26,444 nucleotides of DNA. Source: Lachnospiraceae bacterium (lineage in GTDB: Bacteria > Bacillota_A > Clostridia > Lachnospirales > Lachnospiraceae). A program made the translations under genes and the position numbers. Below are positions 15,341 to 23,793 of the stretch, piece after piece (positions within the stretch are counted from its first letter, which is position 1; each line of letters begins with the position of its first letter). The stretch is taken from the NCBI GenBank assembly GCA_028694115.1, contig JAQUUB010000057.1, forward strand, positions 1 through 26,444, given 5' to 3'. The notes beneath the pieces were generated by a model that was given only the letters and a program-made list of their open reading frames with translations, was not told where the DNA came from and did no database searches.

Positions 15341-16597
15341 CTATAACAGAATACTTTCAAAGTATTCCTGCAATAAATCCTTGTGCACAAAAAACATATT
15401 TAGAACATAATAGATAAAGGGCACTTCAATCCATTCCCTTTTGCAATCATCAATCTTAATCATTTCACATGGATAATCAAACGGTATATGTGATGCATCT
15501 ATTTTGAACATCTTTATTCTTTTCTTCAGTTCTCCTTTAATATTGTGAGATCCAATCCTTTTTTCATATTCATCTATACTATAGAAAATATATTCATGAT
15601 CCAAATGTGTAATTGTCCCGCTATCCATGCTATATTGCAAATGAACCATCTGGGTAATTATCGCATTCTCGTCTGTTCGGAAGTCTTCGCACAATTCTTC
15701 AAAGGTAATATCCGTTCCCTCATGTTTTATCCACAAACTATCTTCGTATGAATTCGAATACAATTTCGTACTTTCAGGCAATTTACAAAGATCTAGTGTA
15801 AAAATTCTCCCCTTTTCGACTGCTTCCTCTAGATGGCTTAAATGAATTTCACCAGTATAAATATAAGCATCCTCTGAACGGAATGATAATCGATTAATAT
15901 ATTGCTTTTTAATCAAATCATTAAAAACCATTGCCAACGGTCTCGGAATCTGTAAAAATACAGTTTTATTGTGTACATGGTCAAACAACCTGACTGGATC
16001 ATCATGTGCGCTCAGCGTTATCTGTTCACTAATCGGTATTAATCCATAGGTCCTATATTCAGATGCCTTTGAGAAATAGTCATTATATAATTCGTCAGTA
16101 TTTGGCTGTTCACAAACTAAGTGTTTACGTCTATCTTCTGCGTAATAATGATATTTCAATTTTATGAACACATAGCTTAAAATTTTTTCTGGTTCATTCC
16201 TAAATACCGTATTATCCATTGAAGTAGTTTCTCCACATAAGGGAAACGCCATCATATAATTATTGTTATAAATCCATTCAGCTAGTGGTTCTTCAACTGG
16301 AGGCATATGCGATTCTATCCCACGTTCTTTTGCATATCTAACCAATTTGGATTCCAAATGTTCTGTTCGATATTTATTAAGCAGTGTAATTAATTCTGCA
16401 TGGTCGCACATCTGTCCAATTATTCTTAATAGTGTAGGGTCATTTTCTCTATACAGTCCTGGAATAATTCCATTTCTGAATCGTCTGTTCCTTTCTTCTG
16501 ACCAATACTCATCCTCTTCCAAATAAAATGCATAGTTCATTTCTGAACTCATCTGATAACAATATTCTAAAAAATTATTTATCTCAATCTGATTCAA
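15341..16597 (-). CDS. Unrecognised 418-residue partner of the reverse transcriptase
   Basis: The start is TTG at 16597 with GGGGG 7 nt before it. I do not recognise the family, and I see no membrane helix, P-loop, HEPN, nuclease or protease motif. Helix-rich residues ~1-110 are followed by a mixed middle and a segment ~225-345 that looks alpha/beta (PRPLAMVFNDLIKKQYINRL, IYTGEIHLSHLEEAV, DSLWIKHEGTDITFEEL, EYIFYSIDEYEKR). It is AT-rich like the reverse transcriptase. It is the first gene of a two-gene operon with its own promoter (16632-16660) immediately after the terminator of the transfer operon, so the pair looks like a self-contained cargo. It may be an effector, a regulator or an RT cofactor; the sequence does not decide. 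Confidence 0.75.
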   Translation of the reverse strand: MNQIEINNFLEYCYQMSSEMNYAFYLEEDEYWSEERNRRFRNGIIPGLYRENDPTLLRIIGQMCDHAELITLLNKYRTEHLESKLVRYAKERGIESHMPPVEEPLAEWIYNNNYMMAFPLCGETTSMDNTVFRNEPEKILSYVFIKLKYHYYAEDRRKHLVCEQPNTDELYNDYFSKASEYRTYGLIPISEQITLSAHDDPVRLFDHVHNKTVFLQIPRPLAMVFNDLIKKQYINRLSFRSEDAYIYTGEIHLSHLEEAVEKGRIFTLDLCKLPESTKLYSNSYEDSLWIKHEGTDITFEELCEDFRTDENAIITQMVHLQYSMDSGTITHLDHEYIFYSIDEYEKRIGSHNIKGELKKRIKMFKIDASHIPFDYPCEMIKIDDCKREWIEVPFIYYVLNMFFVHKDLLQEYFESILL

Positions 16598-16631
16598 GTT
16601 ATCGCCCCCAAATACATATATTTCTTATTGT

Positions 16632-16660
16632 ATTATCTCACTAATCTGCCCTTTTGTCAG
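16632..16660 (-). promoter_or_regulatory. Promoter of the reverse-transcriptase operon
   Basis: CTGACA (16660-16655) and GATAAT (16637-16632) are separated by exactly 17 nt on the minus strand. Start would be near 16625, only ~28 nt before the TTG, which leaves no room for a leader RNA. Confidence 0.6.
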
Positions 16661-16672
16661 CAACATGACAGC

Positions 16673-16709
16673 AAAAAGAGCATCCAGACCATTTCTGATC
16701 CAGACACTC
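16673..16709 (-). terminator. Terminator of the transfer/accessory operon
   Basis: On the minus strand GAGTGTCTGGATC (16709-16697) pairs fully, with G.U pairs, to GGTCTGGATGCTC (16690-16678) around a 6-nt loop. TTTTT follows. It lies just after the YodL-protein stop. Confidence 0.88.
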
Positions 16710-16715
16710 TTCATC

Positions 16716-17567
16716 CTATTTCCGGTTTCGCTCATTCTCTGCTTCCATAGCCATTTGTGGCACTGCCTTTCCACTCCGCTTTGCTATCTCTGACTGCTTC
16801 TGATGTAGCTTTGCAAGCACAGAAACACGCTGTTTTGACCTTTTGCGCGACTTATTGTTCACATTCCCGTCAATCATATTATAATTCTGTTCTGTGCCGG
16901 ATTCTGCACTTCTAAGGTACTCTCCGTTCTCATAATACTTTTGATAGGTCAGCTTCTCTGGTGGCTGGTTCTGTACCGGTTCTATTACTGCAACTCCCGG
17001 TAATAAATATCGTCGCATTGCTTCAATCGTTTCAGGTGTATTGAATGTTGTCACGTCTTCTGCAACAATATCCCCTGTATCACTGACCACCAGAAATCCA
17101 ACATTCTGTTTATAGACATCATTCTCCATAAGAAAGAACTGACGGCCATCAACAATCACTTCATCCGCAGCTACCCAGTTACCTTTCTTCCCTTCTACAT
17201 GAAAATCATCTGTTTCCATGGAAATAAGTGCTGCAGAAGAATTCAGTTTGATAAATCCGGGAACTGGTACAACCCGTTCCTTATCTACATAATAACAGTT
17301 GGTAACACCGTCTTTATTATAGGCAATCACATCACTCACACTCAGTGAATGATATCCTTTGAAATTCTTTGGTGGCTGTTTCAGAAATCGTTGCCAGATT
17401 TTTTCTGCAGAATCCTCTGGTAAGGCACTGCTGATATAAACCTGCTCATAATTCTCCACCCGAATGTCAATCTGCTGTTCCTTCATATATTGATAGGAGC
17501 AGAAACGCAGTTTCCTGTGTTCTGCCCCACCCTTTATCTGATATATGGCATATTGGTGTAATTTCAT
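16716..17567 (-). CDS. YodL-domain protein (283 aa)
   Basis: Residues 1-~105 form a YodL domain: YQIKGG ... LRFCSYQYM ... VENYEQVYIS ... FKGYHSLSVSDVIAYNKDG ... YYVDKE. The same HSLSVSDVI signature occurs in the 1752-residue protein upstream. A second segment (~106-200, GNWVAADEVIVDGRQFFLME) is followed by EQNYNMIDGNVNN, which recalls DUF4316 tails (from memory). The end has SVLAKLHQKQ (249-258), a motif shared with the C-termini of the polyvalent protein and the helicase. The gene starts at a TAATG overlap with the preceding stop and is the last gene before a strong terminator. The role in conjugation is unknown; these domains are typical of Tn1549-like ICE accessory proteins. Confidence 0.82.
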   Translation of the reverse strand: MKLHQYAIYQIKGGAEHRKLRFCSYQYMKEQQIDIRVENYEQVYISSALPEDSAEKIWQRFLKQPPKNFKGYHSLSVSDVIAYNKDGVTNCYYVDKERVVPVPGFIKLNSSAALISMETDDFHVEGKKGNWVAADEVIVDGRQFFLMENDVYKQNVGFLVVSDTGDIVAEDVTTFNTPETIEAMRRYLLPGVAVIEPVQNQPPEKLTYQKYYENGEYLRSAESGTEQNYNMIDGNVNNKSRKRSKQRVSVLAKLHQKQSEIAKRSGKAVPQMAMEAENERNRK

Positions 17568-17800
17568 TACTCCTCATCCTCCGGTTCCTGCAGGTACGGT
17601 GTCAAATCAATTTTGTGGTATTCTGCATTGGAAATACGTTTCATTTTTTCAATGGTATTCACAGTGAGTCCATAGACCTCTGCATCATCCTCCACATGCG
17701 GTAAAATCTCCTCAATTTTCTCAATGGTTGTGCTTCGTGTCCCAGTATTGAACATTGCCATTACCAGGTATTCATTTTCCTCAAATCTCACTTTCATCAT
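17567..17800 (-). CDS. Putative transposon-transfer assisting protein (TTRAP-like)
   Basis: The 77-residue acidic protein has the pattern of the short transposon-transfer assisting proteins found in Tn1549-like elements: EENEYLVMAMFNTGTRSTTI, then a helical stretch, then a C-terminal YHKIDLTPYLQ. Assignment is by recalled family pattern. It overlaps the end of the large polyvalent gene by 4 nt and the YodL gene by 1 nt, so it is translationally coupled in the operon. The first of two consecutive ATGs is used, about 9 nt after GGGGA. It probably supports conjugative transfer; the mechanism is not known. Confidence 0.72.
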   Translation of the reverse strand: MMKVRFEENEYLVMAMFNTGTRSTTIEKIEEILPHVEDDAEVYGLTVNTIEKMKRISNAEYHKIDLTPYLQEPEDEE

Positions 17801-20800
17801 AATTCTACGTCCCCTTTCTTATTCTGCTGTAACTTGTCTTTGGATGGTTTGCTTTGTTCCTGTGACTTTATTTTAGCCTGTCTGTCTCGTAAAGCCTTTA
17901 ACACTGATTCCTTCTTGCCTTCCTTTTTTGCACTATCCGTTTTTTCTGTATCTGGCTGTTTGATCTGTGTCTGCACCGGCTCTGGTTTACTTACTGCTTC
18001 TATGGTTTTTCCTCCTGGTTCATCAAACTGTTCCGATTTAGCTGGCTCTTTATATACAACTTCTTTTTCTTCCGGAAACACAGTTGTCTTTTCTTTTTCC
18101 TTTTCAGTTCCAGCCAAGTATACCTGCATCTTCTGAACCGCTTCCTGCACCAGTGGACTTTCTTTGTAATGATCGATGCAGTTTATCATATCGACCTCCA
18201 TTTTTCCTGCTGACATCAATGGATAATCACCATCATAAAAACTACCATCATCCAGATGGAATCCAACTCCTTTGATACCATTCATTCTATCTGACGGAAT
18301 CTGCTCATATATCTTCAAAGCTTCTTCCATCGTTAGATTCTCTTCAAATTGTCCCAGAACGGGGAATTCCATACATTCAGCCACATAAAAACTTATGGTT
18401 GCTTCTTTCTCTGGTGTTCCCAGTCCTGCTGGTTGTTCCTGTGCAAAAGAATCCATAGCTTGCAATAGGTTTTCTACACGAATTGCTTCATCTTCCGGTA
18501 AATCTTCCAATTCTTCAAACCACGATTTTAGAGTGTCGATTTTATCTCCGCCCTCTAGGAAATCATCACGTAACTGAAGAATTGCCGCCTCTCTGTCCTC
18601 AACAGAATCACCATACTCATATGTATCAATATCTTTTGAAAGTTCATCCAATACAACTGCTAATCGCAAAGCTGCCCTTTCTCTTGCAATCTCTCCCTGT
18701 GTCTCCTGGTAATATGCCAGGTCATGCGGATTGTTTTCTCCAATGAGATTGTAAACTCTATCATCCACTGCTTTTCGGAGTGCGGGATCATCGGATAGTG
18801 TCGTATATTGAAATCCTGATGTTTGGCTATACTCAATCTCTTCATCAATGGTTTTCAGATATTCCTCTGGATCTGTATAAACAAATACTTCTCCACTTGC
18901 GAAAGTTACTCTACCAACCGGCTCTTTTATAACAGATTCCACCTGCAGGTTTTCTTTTTCATCCAAATACTTCTCCGTTTTTGCAAGATACTCCGCCATT
19001 GTTCCCGTCTTTTCAATAGAAATCGGATTCACATCCAACGGCATTCCAGCCACCTTCATTCCATGCTCATGCAGGACATTAAAGAATGCGTCTTCTGCAA
19101 TATCTCCCTCATAGGACAATACAACATCAATATCCGAACCTTCTGCGAATAGCCCCTCTCTGGTGCGACTGCCATATACACGGGCACCGATTAGCTTCAC
19201 ATCTTCTTCTAGTCCCATTGCATCCAGTTCCGATTGTGCATAATCCAGTACCAGTTCTTCAATTTCTGCACGGCTCTGTCCATTTAAAGCTGCTTCCCTG
19301 CGTCCGATTTCTGAAGTTGGTCTGACTTCTTCTGCAAGGATTTCTTTTGAATGTATAATTGTCATTTCTTCAAATTCTCGATAATTCATCGGTGTGCACA
19401 TGATATCTGCCATCTGCTCATCAGCAATAATTTCACGAGTTGCCTTCTTGATATTGATATCTGGATTTTCATACAAACCGCCGTTGATTTCATGAAGCTT
19501 ATCATCATAGAAAATATAATCATACCCATCTTCTGTTGGTTGAATGGTCATATACAGATTCTGGAGTTTTAAAGCCACTCCTTCATCCTTCCGATCACCA
19601 TTTGGGTTCTCAAATGCTTCAAAGATTGAATCCGGGCAGTTCATTTCTCCCTGCAGACGCTTAAATCTTGTCTCCTCTTCCAATTCAACAGCCGCATCTA
19701 ATTCCTCATAATCCATTGCAACGCAGTCTTCCAAGGAATAACCTTCCTCCTCCAATACTGCTTCTAAGGCTTTATAAATGGTTACTGCAGGATTATCATA
19801 GACACCTCCATCTATCTCCAGATAATCTTTTCCATAGAAAGTATAGTCATACCCTCCATCCGTTTCGTGAATAGAAAGAAAACCTCCCCCCACCTCATAT
19901 GCCAGTTCTCTAGGTTCGACTTCCGGAACACTTGTTAAAACTTCATCCAGTTCTTCCAGCCGTTCTCTCGCTTCCTCTCTGAAAATATTCACAAAACCAT
20001 CCAGTACCGCCGGATGGCTGGTCACAATATAATCTGCATTCAAATCCAGTTCATCCCGGCGATTCTCCGGTATATGAATACGTTCTGCCCAGGCTTTGTT
20101 ATCTCTGGAAAATCTTCCATCCTCTGATAAATGCTGCAAAGTATCTGCAAGGACAAATGCAACACGTTCTGCACCATATTCCTCTAACACTGGGGTAACA
20201 ACTCCATGGTTCAAGTGCAGACTGTCAAAATTCTCGCTGATAGCTTCCTCGATGGCATTTTTACAGTCCATATTGAGCTTTCTGGAATCCAGATATGCAT
20301 CTGCCATACCGTGTTCCGTTGCTTCTGCTAACGTACCTCTAAATACCGGCAGGTATTCATTCTGCTCCATGCCCATAGCAGAAATATCTCCTACCAATTC
20401 CAGATTTCTTGTCTCCGTATTGTAATGAAAAACTGAATCAGAAAGTTTTCTATCACCTATCAGTTCATTAATATCATGCACCGCTATTGCAATTTCTCGT
20501 GGTGTTAAGATATTATCATCTTTCAGCAAAAGCAATTCATCCTGTGATGCAGGAATAATATAATAACTGCCATCAACAATTTCGGCTGCCTCTTCCATAA
20601 AGCTTGGATATAGAATAGCTGCGGCCCCATGCTCTAATTGGTCATTGGTTACCATGAACAACTCAAATGGTTCGTTTTCCGAATCGATCTCTACTACAGG
20701 TATCACTTCTTGCATGGTTTGAGCAAAACTTCTAAACTTCACTGGAAAATTTCTCTGTGAGGATGAAAGTGCATTCTGATATAACTGCTCTTCTGTAATT

Positions 20801-23055
20801 CCATAGTTTTCCATCGTTTTGTTTTTGATAGTTGTTGATAAAGTTCCTTCTGGTGTTTCCGCTAATGGAATCTTATATATAATCGCCATATCATAATACA
20901 GACGATGCGGTACTTCTTCTAGTAGATCTGCATTGCCTTCCTGCGGAATCATCTGAATATAGATGGAATCTTTGATAGTATCATAACTTTGAATTCGTTC
21001 TGCTATACTGGATTTCTGCACAGGTTCTTCCCTTTCCTGTTCTCTCTGCTTAAAGAAATCTGGCAGCTCTGTAAAGCCAAAACTATCTACATAATAGCTT
21101 TTTGCTTCTCCATTATGACTGACAACAATCACGTCACTAACCGATAAAGAATGACCATAAAAATCATCTGGACGGTCAATGTTGAATCTCTGGAAAATAT
21201 AATCCAATGTATCATTTTCTGTCAGCACATCCGTATACATCAAATTATAATCTTCCCGAAAGACCTGCATCCCGTTGTTCTCCAAGAACGAAGTTCCCAT
21301 GAACTTATATTCTTGTCCCATACCATCATCCCTTACCTGATAGATGCTGAACATTTCTTCCTGACCTTCCATAATTCTCTGTTCCACCTTTTCCTCTGCC
21401 CGGTATCTTTCCCACGTTTCTTTTTCAATACCATAGATACCATCGTGGGTATGAATGGCAGCCTCATTGTCATAAGTAGCTTCTGTCCCGTCTTCATAAA
21501 GGCAAAAGATTTCGAGATTCCGATGATACAGCTCCAATGCTCTTTCCTTTGTCAGTGGCAGCATTCCAGAGTTTTCATAGCCATACTCATGCATCCTGGT
21601 CAGCCCGATCATGGAATCAGGCAAAGCATCTATTTCTGCCTGCGCATTTTGTATCACCTCTGATGGTGCCCGTAAATCCGGTTCCTGTATTGCTTCTGCC
21701 AGCTCACGGATCAATGCTTTCGTAACTTCCATATTGTCAAATTGGTAAGCATAATTCACAATCAGATTTCTGTCATCATTATTGAATAATGTTCCTCTGT
21801 ATTCTGCACGGTCAATAAGTAGTTCTGCCTGTGTCATAGAGGAAAGACTGGCTGCATCTGTTATTCCTGTATCGGCATCATATTCGATATCATAGAAACT
21901 TACCGGATATTCGACCTCATTACCACTGGCTGTATACCATGGAATCACCTCTGCTCCACGTTCAAAAAGATAAGCTTCCAGGTCCGGTTCTCCAATAAAT
22001 TCATCATTATCTTCCAGCCGTTTAAAATCTGTTACCACATCCAGAAGCTGCTCCCTGTCCATGCCACGAATGACATCGTATGTATAATCACTTTCCATAC
22101 TTGCTGATATCTTCAAAATCAAATCATCATCCATAAGATGCTGTTTTTCTGGTGAATCAATCTGCAATTCCTGTAACTGCGCTGACAGTTCCTCAATAAA
22201 CTCTCCTGCCGTATGTCGAATGGTATCCATAGAAGTACGTAATTCTTTCATATCCACATTACTACTCCATCCGGCGATATAAGGAAACGAATAATCAGAG
22301 GTATCTAACCCAAAATGCTGGCAGACCGTATATGCAATACTTTCTGCTTCCACCTCTCTGGTCATTTGATTCTTTTCAATACCTTGCTCTGCCATCAGCT
22401 CCCGGTCATGCAATTTTGCATGTGCCACCTCGTGAATGGCTGTTTTCATAGTCTGACTCTCACTCATTCCCTGTTTGATTACGATTTCCTTATCCACGTT
22501 ATGGTAATAACCATGACTATCTCCTTCGATTTCATCAAATCGAATCGGAACCTGAGATACTGCCGTGATTGCCTGCATGAATATATCATAGTTCTCTACA
22601 CTTGCAGTCAACTCATCCGCACCTAACGATGGGAGTGGTTCTCCATCCGTCTGCGTCACATCAAAGACCGAAGCTACCTTGAACCTTGGAATGATATATT
22701 CCACTTCCTCTGTCTCCGGCTGCCCGTTATCTTTTAACACTGGTTCTCTGGTATCTGGATCAAGCTTCTCAACCTCTTCTCTTTGTCTGATCGGCGCCGG
22801 GGAAATAATCTGAATCCCTTTTTCGCCACGCTTCACATGGCGATTAAACTTATTCTGCCATGCCTGATAACCAGCAACTAAGGTTGCATCTGGTTTCTGC
22901 ATCGCAATCAACAGAGTGTTATTAAAACTGTAATTATGAAACTGTGACATGGTTTTTAGGTAATCCACATACCTTTCCGAAGTAAAAAGGTCTTTTACTC
23001 CCTGCTCCAGCCGTTCGGTAATCTCCTTGAGCTGTTCATCTCTTTTTTTCGACAT
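17797..23055 (-). CDS. Large polyvalent ArdC-like protein with zincin, YodL, DUF5688/DUF3849, LPD and nucleotidyltransferase domains (1752 aa)
   Basis: The start is ATG at 23055 (MSKKRDEQLK) with GGAGGG 5 nt upstream, not the longer frame from 23094. Domains by recalled patterns: ArdC-type ssDNA-binding N-terminus (~28-86); zinc metallopeptidase-like HEVAH (208-212); a segment with LYEDGTE (~500-555); YodL with GHSLSVSDVI (~567-667); DUF5688-like (~685-885); DUF3849-like (~890-1040); two copies of an LPD-type module (GYDYTFY and GYDYIFY, ~1050-1125 and ~1152-1235); and a minimal nucleotidyltransferase (YGSRTREG ... GSDIDV, ~1290-1310). A further acidic region follows, then SVLKALRDRQ near the end. 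Such polyvalent proteins are thought to enter recipients with the DNA and counter host defences. That role is family knowledge plus inference. Confidence 0.85.
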   Translation of the reverse strand: MSKKRDEQLKEITERLEQGVKDLFTSERYVDYLKTMSQFHNYSFNNTLLIAMQKPDATLVAGYQAWQNKFNRHVKRGEKGIQIISPAPIRQREEVEKLDPDTREPVLKDNGQPETEEVEYIIPRFKVASVFDVTQTDGEPLPSLGADELTASVENYDIFMQAITAVSQVPIRFDEIEGDSHGYYHNVDKEIVIKQGMSESQTMKTAIHEVAHAKLHDRELMAEQGIEKNQMTREVEAESIAYTVCQHFGLDTSDYSFPYIAGWSSNVDMKELRTSMDTIRHTAGEFIEELSAQLQELQIDSPEKQHLMDDDLILKISASMESDYTYDVIRGMDREQLLDVVTDFKRLEDNDEFIGEPDLEAYLFERGAEVIPWYTASGNEVEYPVSFYDIEYDADTGITDAASLSSMTQAELLIDRAEYRGTLFNNDDRNLIVNYAYQFDNMEVTKALIRELAEAIQEPDLRAPSEVIQNAQAEIDALPDSMIGLTRMHEYGYENSGMLPLTKERALELYHRNLEIFCLYEDGTEATYDNEAAIHTHDGIYGIEKETWERYRAEEKVEQRIMEGQEEMFSIYQVRDDGMGQEYKFMGTSFLENNGMQVFREDYNLMYTDVLTENDTLDYIFQRFNIDRPDDFYGHSLSVSDVIVVSHNGEAKSYYVDSFGFTELPDFFKQREQEREEPVQKSSIAERIQSYDTIKDSIYIQMIPQEGNADLLEEVPHRLYYDMAIIYKIPLAETPEGTLSTTIKNKTMENYGITEEQLYQNALSSSQRNFPVKFRSFAQTMQEVIPVVEIDSENEPFELFMVTNDQLEHGAAAILYPSFMEEAAEIVDGSYYIIPASQDELLLLKDDNILTPREIAIAVHDINELIGDRKLSDSVFHYNTETRNLELVGDISAMGMEQNEYLPVFRGTLAEATEHGMADAYLDSRKLNMDCKNAIEEAISENFDSLHLNHGVVTPVLEEYGAERVAFVLADTLQHLSEDGRFSRDNKAWAERIHIPENRRDELDLNADYIVTSHPAVLDGFVNIFREEARERLEELDEVLTSVPEVEPRELAYEVGGGFLSIHETDGGYDYTFYGKDYLEIDGGVYDNPAVTIYKALEAVLEEEGYSLEDCVAMDYEELDAAVELEEETRFKRLQGEMNCPDSIFEAFENPNGDRKDEGVALKLQNLYMTIQPTEDGYDYIFYDDKLHEINGGLYENPDINIKKATREIIADEQMADIMCTPMNYREFEEMTIIHSKEILAEEVRPTSEIGRREAALNGQSRAEIEELVLDYAQSELDAMGLEEDVKLIGARVYGSRTREGLFAEGSDIDVVLSYEGDIAEDAFFNVLHEHGMKVAGMPLDVNPISIEKTGTMAEYLAKTEKYLDEKENLQVESVIKEPVGRVTFASGEVFVYTDPEEYLKTIDEEIEYSQTSGFQYTTLSDDPALRKAVDDRVYNLIGENNPHDLAYYQETQGEIARERAALRLAVVLDELSKDIDTYEYGDSVEDREAAILQLRDDFLEGGDKIDTLKSWFEELEDLPEDEAIRVENLLQAMDSFAQEQPAGLGTPEKEATISFYVAECMEFPVLGQFEENLTMEEALKIYEQIPSDRMNGIKGVGFHLDDGSFYDGDYPLMSAGKMEVDMINCIDHYKESPLVQEAVQKMQVYLAGTEKEKEKTTVFPEEKEVVYKEPAKSEQFDEPGGKTIEAVSKPEPVQTQIKQPDTEKTDSAKKEGKKESVLKALRDRQAKIKSQEQSKPSKDKLQQNKKGDVEL

Positions 23056-23076
23056 AATTGCCCTCCATTTCTGCAT

Positions 23077-23108
23077 AAAAAAAGGAGCAACCATTTTACT
23101 GATTGCTC
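23077..23108 (-). terminator. Intrinsic terminator just upstream of the polyvalent-protein gene
   Basis: On the minus strand GAGCAATC (23108-23101) pairs with GGTTGCTC (23092-23085) around an 8-nt loop, followed by CTTTTTTTATG. It ends ~10 nt before the ribosome-binding site of the next gene (23066-23061). It terminates the toxin-antitoxin transcript, or attenuates readthrough into the large gene. Confidence 0.8.
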
Positions 23109-23125
23109 TTCCTCTAATGCACTAC

Positions 23126-23455
23126 TTATACTATTTTGTGCTGATTCTGCTTACTATGCAAAAATCTTCGAATCTCCATAATAGGAGTATCCTGTTCATC
23201 CTTAATTACCACATAATAAATAATGTATTGATCTACATAGATTCTGTAATAAGGATATTTTCGTTCTCTCCTTGATTGATACTGTTCAAATGATTCCGCT
23301 GATGATCTTCTTTCCAAAATTGCTTTTTCTACATGATCTAATAAGTCATTCGCTGCCTGTTGATTTTTTAAATCATCAATAATATATGACAATTTATCAT
23401 CTAAATCTTCATAGAAAATTGGCAAATATCTCAGCTCATATTTCTTATCGAGCAT
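23126..23455 (-). CDS. RelE/ParE-family toxin
   Basis: The 109-residue toxin of a type II toxin-antitoxin pair begins at MLDKKYELRYLPIFYEDLDD, supported by GGAGGAAA just before the ATG at 23455. The RelE/ParE fold pattern is visible: N-terminal strand and helices, basic RRERKYPYYRIYVDQYIIYY strands, and a terminal IMEIRRFLHSKQN. RelE members cleave mRNA at the ribosome and ParE members poison gyrase; the sequence alone does not say which. It overlaps the antitoxin gene by 11 nt. In an ICE it probably helps keep the element in the population. Confidence 0.88.
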   Translation of the reverse strand: MLDKKYELRYLPIFYEDLDDKLSYIIDDLKNQQAANDLLDHVEKAILERRSSAESFEQYQSRRERKYPYYRIYVDQYIIYYVVIKDEQDTPIMEIRRFLHSKQNQHKIV

Positions 23456-23705
23456 TGATTTTCCTCCGTAGCTTTCCAAACACTTCATCATGTGTCAGGC
23501 GAGTAGTATCTTCTTCTGCAAGTTTATCAGCAACATCCAATTCATATTCCACACTGTCTGTCAATCTGGAATATGAATCCAAACTTAGAACTACCATAGA
23601 ACCATATCCATTTTTGGTAAGATACACAGGTTCTCCTTCATTAACCATTTTTTCAATATCTGTGAATTTATTTCTCAAATCGGAAACTGGACGAATTTGT
23701 ATCAT
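23445..23705 (-). CDS. Phd/YefM-family antitoxin
   Basis: The 86-residue antitoxin has the Phd/YefM DNA-binding N-terminus (IRPVSDLRNKFTDIEKMVNE, then PVYLTKNGYGSMVVLS). Its acidic C-terminus (~55-86) would wrap the toxin. AAGGAG lies 9 nt before the ATG. It is encoded first and overlaps the toxin. A good promoter lies upstream at 23754-23782, and TGATAA-containing direct repeats between promoter and gene (around 23718-23736) could be its autoregulatory site. Confidence 0.88.
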   Translation of the reverse strand: MIQIRPVSDLRNKFTDIEKMVNEGEPVYLTKNGYGSMVVLSLDSYSRLTDSVEYELDVADKLAEEDTTRLTHDEVFGKLRRKINAR

Positions 23706-23753
23706 ATCGCATCACTCCTTATCATTACTTTATCATAATTTGTCATCTCCTTT

Positions 23754-23782
23754 ATTATACGCAATTTCCAGAAAAAAATCAA
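23754..23782 (-). promoter_or_regulatory. Promoter of the toxin-antitoxin operon
   Basis: TTGATT (23782-23777) and TATAAT (23759-23754) are separated by 17 nt on the minus strand. They lie directly after the helicase stop codon. The TTGATT is also the right arm of a weak AATCAA/TTGATT inverted repeat followed by T's that may end helicase transcripts. Confidence 0.7.
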
Positions 23783-23793
23783 TCAGATTTCAA

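Noticed and set aside
21151..21663. A 170-codon plus-strand frame
   Set aside because: Antisense to the YodL part of the polyvalent gene, with no ribosome-binding site and no recognisable protein pattern.
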